Positions 9,128 through 18,083 of a stretch of 64,000 nucleotides of DNA are shown piece after piece. The stretch is from the NCBI GenBank assembly GCA_047638815.1, contig JBLIMR010000008.1:1-64000 (forward strand), given 5' to 3'. The notes under the pieces are model-generated. The model searched no databases, was not told where the DNA came from, and worked only from the letters and a program-made list of their open reading frames with translations. Position 1 is the stretch's first letter; every line of letters starts with the position of its first letter. The stretch comes from JAJRRH01 sp047638815. Lineage in GTDB: Bacteria > Bacteroidota > Bacteroidia > Flavobacteriales_D > JABDKJ01. Position numbers and translations under genes: made by a program.

Positions 9128-11254
9128 CTAAACCATAACAAGATCAATCTCCCTAGAAACAGTATCTGAAGCAAGAACTTTCACTCTTACTTCTGCGCCC
9201 AACTTAATTTCTCTTTTCTTCTTGAGGCCTACTAGAGCAACTTTTTCTTCTGAAAAGGCATAAACATCGCCTTTCATAGCTTTAAGCGCAACCAGTCCTT
9301 CACAACTATTGTCTCTCATCGTAACATACATGCCCCATTTGGTAACCCCTGACACAACTCCGTCAAATTCTTCACCAATAAACTGTTTGATGTAGTATGC
9401 CTGCATGTACTTGGTAGATGCTCGCTCCGCCTCAACGGCTTTACGTTCCATCTTTGAGGAATGATTTGCCATCCTTTCTATTTCAGCTTTATGAATTCCC
9501 TTTTTATTGTCATTGAGATATTTCCACAATAACCTATGCGCTATCACATCTGGATATCTTCTAATTGGCGATGTGAAGTGAGAATAAAACTCAAATCCCA
9601 GACCATAATGCCCAATATTATCAGTAGTATATTCCGCTTTTGACATCGTTCTGATAGCCATCTGCTGAATCATACCTTCCTCCGAAGTATCCTTTACTGC
9701 CGTGAGTAATTTATTTAGTTCGGTATACGCCAAGTCAGGATCAGGATTGAACTTGAAGCCTAGGTGAGAAACAAATTTCATCAGTGTTGTCAATTTCTCC
9801 GGGTTCGGCACATCATGTACTCGATAGATGAACGGAGGTGCTGGCTTAAAGCTATTCACATATATTGAAACATACTTGTTCGCAAGTAACATGTAGTCTT
9901 CAATTAATCTATTCGTATCCTGAACTTTCTTCTCTTTAACACCAATTGGTTCTCCTTCTTCATTGAAGTCAAAACGCAACTCGCTCGAGCTAAATTCAAA
10001 TCCTCCAATCTTAAATCTTTCCTTCCGGAGTTTCTTCGCTAAAGTGTCGAGAATACTCAGCTCCTTATGTAATTCACCTTTACCATCATCAAGCACTTGC
10101 TGTGCATCCTCATAGCTGAAACGCTTATTGGAATGAATGGCGGTACGACCTATCCAATAATCTTTGATCTTGGCATTCTTGTCAATTTCAAACACGATTG
10201 AAAAACATAATTTATCTTCATTTGGTCTTAAAGAGCACAAATTATTACTAAGCACTTCTGGCAACATTGGAACAACCTTATTGACTAAGTATACCGATGT
10301 AGCTCTTTTGACCGCCTCTTTGTCTATTACTGAATCTTCCTTTACATAGTGTGCAACATCAGCAATGTGCACGCCAATTTCATATGAATCCTCGCCTTTC
10401 TTCTTAAAAGAAATAGCATCATCAAAATCCTTAGCATCGTGCGGATCGATGGTGAACGTTAGCACGTCCCTCATGTCCTTTCTGTACGATAAATCCTCTT
10501 CAGTTATTTTCGAAGAAATAGCCTCTGAGGCAGCAACCACCTCCTCTGGGAAGTTGTTGGATAAATCAAATTCGAACAACAAACCATTGATTTCAGCTGC
10601 GTGTTCACCTGGCTTACCTAGTACTTCTATTACTTTCCCAAATGGACTGCTTGCCTCTATTGGCCAGTCCTCAATTTGTACGGCTACCTTGTCACCATTA
10701 TTAGCGTTCATTGTTTTATGCAGCGGAACATATATGTCCACATACAAGCTAGCATCATCAGATATCAGAAAAGCGTACTTCTCTGATATATCTATTCTTC
10801 CTGCAAAAACTGTTTTCTTCCTTTCAATGATCTCTACGACCTTTGCTTTAATCTTTCCTTTATAGTCACTGATTTTCACCTTCACTATGTCCCCTCTCAA
10901 TGCGTGATTCAAATCACGATTGTCTATTTTAATGTCATCCTTTAGTTCATCTGAACAAAAGAAACCAATTCCTCTTTTTGAAACATCTATGGTTCCTACT
11001 TTGAGTTTACTTTGTTGCTCTGCAAGTTTAAATTGACCGGAGTCCATCTCTTTCAGCTTTAACCCTGCGGCAAGACTTGTAAGAGATTCAGCTATTATTA
11101 ATCTGATTTGACTATCTTTTTCGTTAAGCTTATCCGATACCTGTTTGTAGTTTAAGGTTTTATTCGGATTATCCAGAAATACGCCTAAGACGTTGGATTC
11201 AATTTTTCTTTTGAGGGCTTTAAGTTTGGAGGGTTTTCTCCTTTTACTTCCCAT
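9128..11254 (-). CDS. rnr: Ribonuclease R
   Basis: Processive 3'-5' exoribonuclease of the RNB family, able to degrade structured RNA. The 708-residue protein has an N-terminal helix-turn-helix-like region (about 1-70), cold-shock domains (about 75-230), the RNB catalytic domain (about 255-580) with the acidic motif DPHDAKDFDDAIS, and a C-terminal S1 domain starting around GEEFDGVVSGVTKWGMYV. The lysine-rich C-terminal tail of the E. coli enzyme is absent; the protein ends shortly after S1. It starts at ATG 11254 and has a TACCTTG box about 25 bases upstream. Confidence 0.93.
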   Translation of the reverse strand: MGSKRRKPSKLKALKRKIESNVLGVFLDNPNKTLNYKQVSDKLNEKDSQIRLIIAESLTSLAAGLKLKEMDSGQFKLAEQQSKLKVGTIDVSKRGIGFFCSDELKDDIKIDNRDLNHALRGDIVKVKISDYKGKIKAKVVEIIERKKTVFAGRIDISEKYAFLISDDASLYVDIYVPLHKTMNANNGDKVAVQIEDWPIEASSPFGKVIEVLGKPGEHAAEINGLLFEFDLSNNFPEEVVAASEAISSKITEEDLSYRKDMRDVLTFTIDPHDAKDFDDAISFKKKGEDSYEIGVHIADVAHYVKEDSVIDKEAVKRATSVYLVNKVVPMLPEVLSNNLCSLRPNEDKLCFSIVFEIDKNAKIKDYWIGRTAIHSNKRFSYEDAQQVLDDGKGELHKELSILDTLAKKLRKERFKIGGFEFSSSELRFDFNEEGEPIGVKEKKVQDTNRLIEDYMLLANKYVSIYVNSFKPAPPFIYRVHDVPNPEKLTTLMKFVSHLGFKFNPDPDLAYTELNKLLTAVKDTSEEGMIQQMAIRTMSKAEYTTDNIGHYGLGFEFYSHFTSPIRRYPDVIAHRLLWKYLNDNKKGIHKAEIERMANHSSKMERKAVEAERASTKYMQAYYIKQFIGEEFDGVVSGVTKWGMYVTMRDNSCEGLVALKAMKGDVYAFSEEKVALVGLKKKREIKLGAEVRVKVLASDTVSREIDLVMV

Positions 11255-11278
11255 TTATATGTATTAATTATTATGGGC

Positions 11279-11286
11279 GCAAGGTA
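11279..11286 (-). promoter_or_regulatory. Possible -7 box (short variant) of rnr
   Basis: The minus strand reads TACCTTGC inside a 13-base stretch, TTTACTACCTTGC, that is identical to the one upstream of the PrsW gene at 26404-26416. It would start transcription near 11274, about 20 bases before the rnr ATG. Confidence 0.35.
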
Positions 11287-11436
11287 GTAAATGACTGGAA
11301 GCCAAGCTCAATAAAAATTAATTAAAAATAAACAGTGATTTCATAATAATTATTTCGCTGGTTATGTGGTGTTTAGGGATATTTCAATCTGCTTCTGTAA
11401 CCTTTGCTTTTTAATAAACGTAAGTGGAAAAGTAAA

Positions 11437-12024
11437 ATGAACTACAGGCAACAAATAGCATATAAACTTAAATTTGGCTTTACATATAAAATGCCGAAAA
11501 CAGTGATGCATAGGTTAACGTTATTATTAGCTTGTTTCTTGCTATTCAGTGTGCAGAGTAAAGCACAGTTGGATGAGACAGATACAGGATCAATCATAAA
11601 GGCGAGTTACATATATAACTTCGCAAAATTGGTTGTTTGGACAGAATCAAAAACTGATCCTGAACTCACCATTTGTATTTTGAGAGATTCACACTTATAC
11701 AAGCAACTTGTAAAGAGATATGCTGGCAAGAAGATCGGTAATCAGACCGTTGAGGTGAAACTTCTTCTTGAAGAAAACGACTTTGATGGCATGCATATTC
11801 TGTTTGTCCCTAGAAAGCAAAAAGACCATTTAGGCAAAATCGCTGGTAAATTGGCTGGCAAAAACACTTTATTAATTTCTGAAAGCGATGGAGCCCTTGC
11901 AAAAGGCTCAGTGATTAACTTTATTACTGTTAACAACAATTTGAAATTTGAAATTAGTGAAGAGAATGGAGCAGCACACAAGCTTATCATTGGTTCAACA
12001 CTGGTAAGTTTAGCTGAAAAATAA
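11437..12024 (+). CDS. YfiR-family (DUF4154) periplasmic protein
   Basis: The 195-residue protein matches the YfiR/DUF4154 fold: IIKASYIYNFAKLVVW near the start of the mature part, LTICILRDS, and a C-terminal NLKFEISEENGAAHKLIIGSTL. In Pseudomonas, YfiR is a periplasmic repressor of the diguanylate cyclase YfiN. Here no cyclase is present; instead the gene opens an operon with a TPR-like exported protein and a membrane SpoIIE phosphatase. Start choice: ATG 11437 is used; ATG 11491 would also give a good signal peptide (MPKTVMHRLTLLLACF, cleavage after QSKAQ). The TTG at 11404 belongs to a probable promoter region. A role as sensor or repressor for the phosphatase is inference. Confidence 0.8.
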   Translation: MNYRQQIAYKLKFGFTYKMPKTVMHRLTLLLACFLLFSVQSKAQLDETDTGSIIKASYIYNFAKLVVWTESKTDPELTICILRDSHLYKQLVKRYAGKKIGNQTVEVKLLLEENDFDGMHILFVPRKQKDHLGKIAGKLAGKNTLLISESDGALAKGSVINFITVNNNLKFEISEENGAAHKLIIGSTLVSLAEK

Positions 12025-12033
12025 TTTGAAAAG

Positions 12034-13041
12034 ATGAAAAGATTAACCATCATATCGGTATTACTTATAGCCTTCGTACAGGTAAATTTTGCGCAAAAAT
12101 TTCCCCCGTTGACGAATGAGTCTATTACAGAATATAAAAACAAGGATTTTGATGAAGCGAGATCTTTAATAGACCAAAGTGTTAAGTCTGTTGAGGGTAA
12201 AAGTCACTCTTATACTTGGCATTTGAGAGGGCATATATACAGGCATTTTTATAATATGGGAATTGATGAAGATTTGGATAATGCTAACCGTGAGGTTGCC
12301 ATAAAGTCTTTCATGAAATCAATTGAATTAGACACAGAAGGGACTTTTAAAAAAGCGAATGTAGATGGCCTAAAACCACTGACAAATTCCTTTTGGAATG
12401 AAGCTGTTGGCGTTATTCATAAGAGAGAAAAAGCCAATATACATAAAGCTGAGTTGTCACTAGATAGGTTTTTAAAAATAAGAAGATCCATTGATGAGAT
12501 GGAGAGCATGAATCAATACTTAATTGATTTTTTCAAAGCTTATGCCAGTGCAAATAGAAAGTTGATAGAAGTCGAAAGGAAAAATGGTAAGGATATTACA
12601 TCTTATCAAAATGAATTTGATAGGGTAGAAAAGTCTTATATGAAAGTTCTTGAGCTGAATCCAGATGATTATATCGCAAACTATAATCTTTCGATAAACT
12701 TATACAACGAGGCTGCTTATAGAATTGAGAAAATGCCAACAGATGCCGACTTGGGAGAAATTATGTTAACTCAATCAGGTGCTATCAAGATTTTTGAAAA
12801 GGCCTTACCTCACGCTTTGAAAGCAGATAACATTCGTCCAGGAAGAGTTGAAACTGTAAAAGCCCTAAGAGCTATTTACCTTGCGCTTAACAATTACGAA
12901 CAGTTTGATATCTATGACCAAATGGTTAAAAAGATTAAAAGTGATACCGGAGTTATGGGTTCTGTCAACAGAGAGAAATTCGAGCAAATGCGTAACGATA
13001 GGAAGAACTTCGGTCGCATTCAACAATCAGATGACGAATAA
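12034..13041 (+). CDS. Exported TPR-like protein
   Basis: The 335-residue protein has a clear signal peptide (MKRLTIISVLLIAFVQVNFAQ) and is otherwise largely helical, with TPR-like stretches such as LNPDDYIANYNLSINLYNEAAYRIEKM and repeated alternating Tyr/Ala/Leu helices. No catalytic motif is seen. It starts 9 bases after the YfiR-like gene and ends 24 bases before the SpoIIE phosphatase gene, so all three are almost certainly co-transcribed. A scaffolding or partner-binding role in the periplasm is inferred from fold and context. It could equally be an independent envelope protein. Confidence 0.7.
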   Translation: MKRLTIISVLLIAFVQVNFAQKFPPLTNESITEYKNKDFDEARSLIDQSVKSVEGKSHSYTWHLRGHIYRHFYNMGIDEDLDNANREVAIKSFMKSIELDTEGTFKKANVDGLKPLTNSFWNEAVGVIHKREKANIHKAELSLDRFLKIRRSIDEMESMNQYLIDFFKAYASANRKLIEVERKNGKDITSYQNEFDRVEKSYMKVLELNPDDYIANYNLSINLYNEAAYRIEKMPTDADLGEIMLTQSGAIKIFEKALPHALKADNIRPGRVETVKALRAIYLALNNYEQFDIYDQMVKKIKSDTGVMGSVNREKFEQMRNDRKNFGRIQQSDDE

Positions 13042-13065
13042 GTACTATTAGTACTCAGAGATAAC

Positions 13066-14841
13066 ATGAGATTTACAATTGGAAGAAAAATATGGTTTGG
13101 ATTTGGATTGTTAATCCTTCTAAATTTGATCGTTCTCTTGCTTACCAATAAAAATCTAAACAAGAGTAAGGAAATCAATGAAAGATTGACCACTGTATAC
13201 GCTCCATCAATTGAACGATTGGAGGAATACAAGCTCAGAATTGAACAATCTAGAATTTTGATCACTTATTGGGCCAATGTCGAGTCAATAGAACATGATA
13301 TTGAGAAAAAGGAACTGATCGATATTATCAATAAACAAATTCCTCAACTAAAGAACGAGATTGATCAACTGTCAGAAAACTGGACCCCTAATCAAATTAG
13401 TAATTTCCGTTTATCATATGATCACGTAATTGAACTAAAGGAATTCTACTCTGAAGTTCAATCATATTTACCAGATTTGGCTAGTTATCAAAATGCAACG
13501 AATCTCTTTTTGGCTAAGGATCTTACCGACCCAGGTGGTATGATTAATGAACAAATTGATATCATAGAGGGGCTTGTTGTAAATTTACTAGAACAGCAAA
13601 GAAGTGAAAGTGATAATTTACTTCAAGGAATGACATTTTCTTTCGAAAATATGCGTTTTATTTTAACCGTGCTGGGAGGTATCTTAATTGGGGCTGGAAT
13701 TATTATTGCTTTACTTACTGCACGATCGATCGTTAAACCTACAATTAGACTAAAAAACAAGTTAATCTCTCTTAGTAACGGGGTTATCCCTGACCCTGAA
13801 TTAACCATTTCAAATGACGAGATTGGGGAAATGAAATCCGCGCTAAACCAATTGATCACGGGACAAACATCAGTAAGGAAATTTGTAAACGCATTGGGAT
13901 CAGGAGATTTTAAAACACATTATGAACCACTGAGTCCAGAGGACGAAATGGCACCTGATTTCATAAAAACGAGAGATGAGCTTGCTGAAAATGAGCGTAT
14001 TACAGAGAAAAAAATAAAAGAGCGTACTCAAGAGCTAGCCGAAAAGAATCGAATAGTAACAGAACTATATCAGGATCTTAAGGACAGTATTCAATATGCA
14101 AAAAGATTGCAAGATTCAATTTTACCTACCGATGAGATCATACAAAATACGTTAGGGAATTCCTTTATCTATTTCAATCCAAAAGAGGTGGTTTCTGGAG
14201 ATTTTTATTGGGTGAAGAAAATAGGAAAATATAATGCCTTCGCAGCAATAGATTGTACTGGTCATGGAGTTCCCGGAGCTTTTATGAGTTTGGTTGGTTT
14301 CAATAGTTTGAATAGGGCTATATCTGAGGTGAAAACACACGACCCTGGTGTTATTTTAGACAGAATGAACGTCCTGGCAACTCAGGCGCTTTATAGAAAT
14401 AAAGGGGAATATGAAGTAAGAGATGGTATGGATATGAGCTTATGTGTTTTTGATACGGAAACAAGAAAGCTATTTTATGCTGGTGCTGGCAGACCGTTAA
14501 CATTCGTACGCGATGGTGAAATCGTAAAGGTTAAAGGTGATAGACAAGCAATTGGGGGCGCAACAGATAATAGTCCAAAGTTCACGACTCATAAAATTCA
14601 AATGAAGAAAGATGATATGATTTATGTATTCTCTGACGGCTATGCAGATCAATTTGGTGGCAATAATGATCCAGAGAAAACGAAAAAATTCAAGGTCGGT
14701 CCTTTTTACAAAATGTTGGAAGAAATGTCAACTCAACAGGTGGATGATCAAAAAGTAACCCTAGAAAATAGACTTGCTGAATGGATGGGGCCAAATCCTC
14801 AAATTGATGATATAATTGTCGTTGGTGTCCGAGTACAATAA
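13066..14841 (+). CDS. Membrane-bound HAMP-SpoIIE (PP2C-type) serine phosphatase
   Basis: Receptor-like phosphatase of 591 residues. It has TM1 (about 10-27), a periplasmic helical sensor region (about 28-197), TM2 (198-219), a HAMP linker (about 219-270), a coiled coil (about 300-350) and a C-terminal SpoIIE/PP2C domain (about 365-590). The metal-binding acidic residues are in place: Asp379 in SGDFYW, Asp396 in DCTGHGVPGAF, Asp524 in SDGYADQ and Asp581-582 near the end. Such enzymes usually dephosphorylate an anti-sigma antagonist (STAS) protein, but none is encoded nearby. Last gene of the YfiR-TPR-phosphatase operon, followed by a strong terminator. Confidence 0.88.
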   Translation: MRFTIGRKIWFGFGLLILLNLIVLLLTNKNLNKSKEINERLTTVYAPSIERLEEYKLRIEQSRILITYWANVESIEHDIEKKELIDIINKQIPQLKNEIDQLSENWTPNQISNFRLSYDHVIELKEFYSEVQSYLPDLASYQNATNLFLAKDLTDPGGMINEQIDIIEGLVVNLLEQQRSESDNLLQGMTFSFENMRFILTVLGGILIGAGIIIALLTARSIVKPTIRLKNKLISLSNGVIPDPELTISNDEIGEMKSALNQLITGQTSVRKFVNALGSGDFKTHYEPLSPEDEMAPDFIKTRDELAENERITEKKIKERTQELAEKNRIVTELYQDLKDSIQYAKRLQDSILPTDEIIQNTLGNSFIYFNPKEVVSGDFYWVKKIGKYNAFAAIDCTGHGVPGAFMSLVGFNSLNRAISEVKTHDPGVILDRMNVLATQALYRNKGEYEVRDGMDMSLCVFDTETRKLFYAGAGRPLTFVRDGEIVKVKGDRQAIGGATDNSPKFTTHKIQMKKDDMIYVFSDGYADQFGGNNDPEKTKKFKVGPFYKMLEEMSTQQVDDQKVTLENRLAEWMGPNPQIDDIIVVGVRVQ

Positions 14842-14871
14842 ATAGATTTACTTACGACTCAAAAGAAAATC

Positions 14872-14921
14872 GTTGAATTCACAATTCAACAAAAAAAGGA
14901 CCTTGATTGAGGTCTTTTTTT
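14872..14921 (+). terminator. Tandem-hairpin terminator of the YfiR-TPR-SpoIIE operon
   Basis: Two hairpins follow the stop codon. The first (14872-14890) is a perfect 8-bp stem, GTTGAATT/AATTCAAC, with a CAC loop. The second is a rho-independent terminator: A7-GGACCT, short loop, AGGTC-T7, ending at 14921. The A-run and T-run could also pair, which would let it act on the opposite strand. Confidence 0.85.
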
Positions 14922-15053
14922 GTGGCATAGATGACGATTTTTCTTCCGCGAGGCTTATGGTCCGAGCTCTAAAAGCTTGTTTAACATGTAACATTACGTT
15001 GACTAACTTTTGAATTTCTAATTATTATAATAGAGCTTTTCTACGATTTGTTT
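14922..15053. other. Intergenic stretch with no recognised feature
   Basis: Part of the 475-base gap between the phosphatase and porZ genes. Between the two terminators I see no open frame with coding character, no RNA gene and no clear promoter box. Confidence 0.5.
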
Positions 15054-15084
15054 AAAAAGAAAAAAGGCGGTTAAAAACCGCCTC
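15054..15084 (-). terminator. Terminator of tRNA-Arg
   Basis: On the minus strand a GC-rich stem AGGCGG/CCGCCT with a short AT loop is followed by a T-run broken by one C. It lies 13 bases downstream of the tRNA 3' end and is a typical rho-independent terminator. Confidence 0.8.
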
Positions 15085-15096
15085 AATCTAACTTAG

Positions 15097-15170
15097 TGAC
15101 TCCGGCAGGATTCAAACCTGCAACCCTCAGAGCCGAAATCTGATATTCTATTCAGTTGAACTACGGAGCC
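15097..15170 (-). tRNA. tRNA-Arg (anticodon UCG)
   Basis: Folded by eye: acceptor GGCTCCG/CGGAGTC with one G-U pair, anticodon stem TCAGA/TCTGA with loop TTTCGGC giving anticodon TCG, T-arm GCAGG-TTTGAAT-CCTGC, discriminator A, 74 nt. CCA is not encoded. It reads CGA-family arginine codons. It has its own promoter box and terminator. Confidence 0.93.
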
Positions 15171-15180
15171 ATTTATTGGC

Positions 15181-15188
15181 CAAAAGTA
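15181..15188 (-). promoter_or_regulatory. Promoter -7 box of tRNA-Arg
   Basis: The minus strand reads TACTTTTG, a perfect TAnnTTTG match ending 11 bases before the mature tRNA 5' end, so the leader of the precursor would be only a few bases long. Confidence 0.6.
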
Positions 15189-15316
15189 CCTATTATTTTT
15201 ATAAATAAACTTCCTAATAACTCATCCTAATGAACCTCTATGCCAATAATTTTTGTTTTTTTTCGTTCCTTCGTGTATTGATCACTTTAAACGATCCAAT
15301 TCTTTATCCCTCAATA

Positions 15317-17653
15317 ATGAAAAACGGTTTATTTCTTTTTTTCCTTTCAATATCCTTCGGTGCTATTGGACAAAATACTCTTGGCCAATGGAATGATTAT
15401 CTATCCTACAGAAGTGTAACCGATGTCGTGGAGGCGGGAGATGTAATATTTGCCGCTTGCCAAAACAGCATATTTAGTTATGACAGAAGCGACAACAGTC
15501 TATCGAGATATTCTTCGGTAAATGGATTGTCTGATAAAAACATCACTGACATCTCTTGGAACGAAAACAATAGTATTCTATTGATCGGATATGAAAACGG
15601 AAACATTGATTTCTTAGGTGCAAAAGGTGTAATAAATTTCTCTGATATTAAAAGGAGTACAATCACAAGTAATAAATCCATTAATGACTTTTACAATGAT
15701 GGAGACAATGTTTGGATTAGTACCGGTTTCGGAATTGTAAAAATTGATCTCCCAAATGAAGAGGTGATAGAAACATATGTCATTGGTGATGGCGGATTAG
15801 AGATAAACATTTCAAATGTGGTGCATACCAACGATTTAGTATTTGCAGCAACCAATGAAGGCTTATTTCAGGCCAATCTTAATAGTTCGTTACAAGACTT
15901 TAATAACTGGTCTTTGGTAAATACCTTGCCTGTTGCGAACTATGATCAGGTTTTTGTTTTGGGTAATACCCCAGGGGCCTTCATGAACAACCCCCAAGAC
16001 AAAAGGGTATTCCGATTATTAGATGGTTTATGGACTGAAGTGCTAACGGATACAAACCTTAATAAAGTCATGGAATCTAATGGTAAACTATTGCTGCTGA
16101 GAGACGATGAGCTGCGTGTTAGAGACCAAGATTTTACTGTAGTATATAGTCTCGATGATTATAATTTCACGGATAAAGAGGACATCTTTACCGCAGTTTT
16201 AGATTCAGAGGATAAGCTGTGGATCGGTGATATAAATTGGGGCTTGATAGAAGATCTTGGGAGTTCAAATGTGAATTCCTATATGCCAGAAGGCCCTTCC
16301 ACCAACTCCAGTTGGGAGGTTTCATCAGTAGGAAATCAAACTTGGGTTGCTCATGGTGGTGTGAAGGTTACATTTAATGCGTCAGGTTCAGAAGATTTTT
16401 TCTCCGGATTAAATAGTGGCACCTGGGAAACTTACAAAGGGAACGAGTTTTTACTTGAAAATGGTGTTAGGGACCTAGTAGACCTTGCTATAAATCCAAA
16501 CAATCCGCAACAGGTTTTTTTCGGATCCTGGAATGGTGGGTTGATTGAGAAGATGAGTAATGGGGATGTAGAGATCTACCATGAAGGCAAAGGAAATTCA
16601 GTGATTCAAGAAGGTTCACAAGTCAATAATTATCGCATTGGTGGATTAACTTATGATAATGATGGAAATCTTTGGCAAGCGAATTCAACCGGTGAATTTT
16701 CAGGAGAGGATCAGGGCCTAAATGAAAATCAGATTATAGTTAGACAACCAGATGCCACTGAGATAGTACTTAGTTGTTTGGAATTGGACAATTCTATTAA
16801 AATGAGTAGTTTAATACATACCAGTAACGGACAAATATGGGGTGTAAATGCTGCGTCTAGTGATGGCAGGTTGTTTGTGTTGGATTATAATGGTACAGTA
16901 GGCAACGCCAATGATGACCAATGCATGAAAATTAATACAAACGCTGATAGTGGAGGTCTACCAACAAACTTGGTTATCTGTGTTGCTGAAGATCTCGATG
17001 GTGAGATATGGATAGGAACATCAGAAGGACCCGCTGTTATATATTCTCCTGAATTTCTTTTTGAGAGCAATCCTCCTGAAGCACAGCAAATAAAAATTGA
17101 ACAGGACGGTAATGTTGAAATAGTATTAAGTACAACCAGTATAACAACAATAGCAATTGATGGAGCCAATAGAAAATGGTTGGGAACCACTTCTAGTGGT
17201 GCATTTTTACTTTCGGAAGATGGAACAGAGCAGATATTACACTTTACTCAGGAAAATAGTCCCTTATTGGAAAATTCCATTCGTGATATTAGCATCAATA
17301 GAGAAACAGGAGAAGTATTCTTTGCAACAGATGAAGGGCTTTTATCATACATAGGAGATGCTACCTCTGGAAGCAGAGACAATGAATGCTTTAAGGTTTT
17401 CCCTAACCCTGTAAGACCAGATTATTTCGGGCCTATTGCAATTGATGGACTCGCAAGAGACTCTAACGTTAAGATAACTGATATCGCTGGCAACTTGGTC
17501 TATGAAACTGTCTCTAACGGTGGGAGAGCCATTTGGGATGCCACCAATTTCTCTGGTGACAGAGTACAATCAGGCATCTATTTGGCATTAATTACTAGCC
17601 TCATTGATGATAGGGAGACCTCTTGTATCAGTAAGATTATGGTGATCAATTAA
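15317..17653 (+). CDS. porZ: PorZ-type T9SS beta-propeller protein
   Basis: Surface component of the type IX secretion attachment machinery; in Porphyromonas PorZ binds the anionic lipopolysaccharide and hands it to the sortase PorU. This 778-residue protein has a signal peptide (MKNGLFLFFLSISFGAIGQ), two seven-bladed propeller regions (family-typical openings GQWNDYLSYRSVTDV and LSRYSSVNGLSDKNITDI), propeller repeats such as NVWISTGFGIVKID and GEIWIGTSEG, and a C-terminal sorting-like domain (VFPNPVRPDYFGP, SGIYLALI). I start at ATG 15317; the longer frame from 15230 would prepend 29 residues and bury the signal peptide. Its stop overlaps the sufE stop from the other strand by 4 bases. Confidence 0.82.
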   Translation: MKNGLFLFFLSISFGAIGQNTLGQWNDYLSYRSVTDVVEAGDVIFAACQNSIFSYDRSDNSLSRYSSVNGLSDKNITDISWNENNSILLIGYENGNIDFLGAKGVINFSDIKRSTITSNKSINDFYNDGDNVWISTGFGIVKIDLPNEEVIETYVIGDGGLEINISNVVHTNDLVFAATNEGLFQANLNSSLQDFNNWSLVNTLPVANYDQVFVLGNTPGAFMNNPQDKRVFRLLDGLWTEVLTDTNLNKVMESNGKLLLLRDDELRVRDQDFTVVYSLDDYNFTDKEDIFTAVLDSEDKLWIGDINWGLIEDLGSSNVNSYMPEGPSTNSSWEVSSVGNQTWVAHGGVKVTFNASGSEDFFSGLNSGTWETYKGNEFLLENGVRDLVDLAINPNNPQQVFFGSWNGGLIEKMSNGDVEIYHEGKGNSVIQEGSQVNNYRIGGLTYDNDGNLWQANSTGEFSGEDQGLNENQIIVRQPDATEIVLSCLELDNSIKMSSLIHTSNGQIWGVNAASSDGRLFVLDYNGTVGNANDDQCMKINTNADSGGLPTNLVICVAEDLDGEIWIGTSEGPAVIYSPEFLFESNPPEAQQIKIEQDGNVEIVLSTTSITTIAIDGANRKWLGTTSSGAFLLSEDGTEQILHFTQENSPLLENSIRDISINRETGEVFFATDEGLLSYIGDATSGSRDNECFKVFPNPVRPDYFGPIAIDGLARDSNVKITDIAGNLVYETVSNGGRAIWDATNFSGDRVQSGIYLALITSLIDDRETSCISKIMVIN

Positions 17654-18081
17654 GATAGCAAGGATTTCTGCTTGTAAACCAGCGCGTAAAGCTTTACTTG
17701 TTTTATCATGGAACTCAATCCATTGCTTCTAGAAGGAGAAAGATGTTCATTAAGACCAGTTTTTTCGATAAAGTACAAATCCGCATTAAGAACATCATCT
17801 ACTTTTAAATCAGACAATACACGCAATACGAGTGCAACAATTCCTTTTGCTATTGAGGAATCACTATCTCCCTTTAGTTTTAGAATACCCTTGGATTCTG
17901 CAGCTTCAATCCAAACCTTAGATTGACATCCCTTAATGACATTGTCTTTTGTTTTGAAGCCATCATCAACCAGTGTCAAGGATTTGCCTTGCTCAATTAA
18001 ATGAGCATATTTTTCCATCCAATCATCGAAAAAAGCAAACTCTTCTATTATTTCTTCTTGTCGTTTATCCAGTTCTGACAT
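17650..18081 (-). CDS. sufE: SufE-family sulfur acceptor protein
   Basis: Takes persulfide sulfur from the cysteine desulfurase SufS for iron-sulfur cluster assembly. The product is 143 residues from ATG 18081, with the sulfur-accepting Cys52 in the motif VIKGCQSKVW. The family length (about 140) fits. A GTG two codons earlier (18087) overlaps the ponA stop as GTGA and is the alternative start. It is the last gene of the minus-strand cluster. The other suf genes are not in the window, which is common for a stand-alone sufE. Confidence 0.92.
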   Translation of the reverse strand: MSELDKRQEEIIEEFAFFDDWMEKYAHLIEQGKSLTLVDDGFKTKDNVIKGCQSKVWIEAAESKGILKLKGDSDSSIAKGIVALVLRVLSDLKVDDVLNADLYFIEKTGLNEHLSPSRSNGLSSMIKQVKLYALVYKQKSLLS

Positions 18082-18083
18082 TA

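Noticed and set aside
10365..10865. 166-residue plus-strand frame inside rnr
   Set aside because: Antisense to the catalytic domain of RNase R; Ser-rich translation typical of shadow frames.
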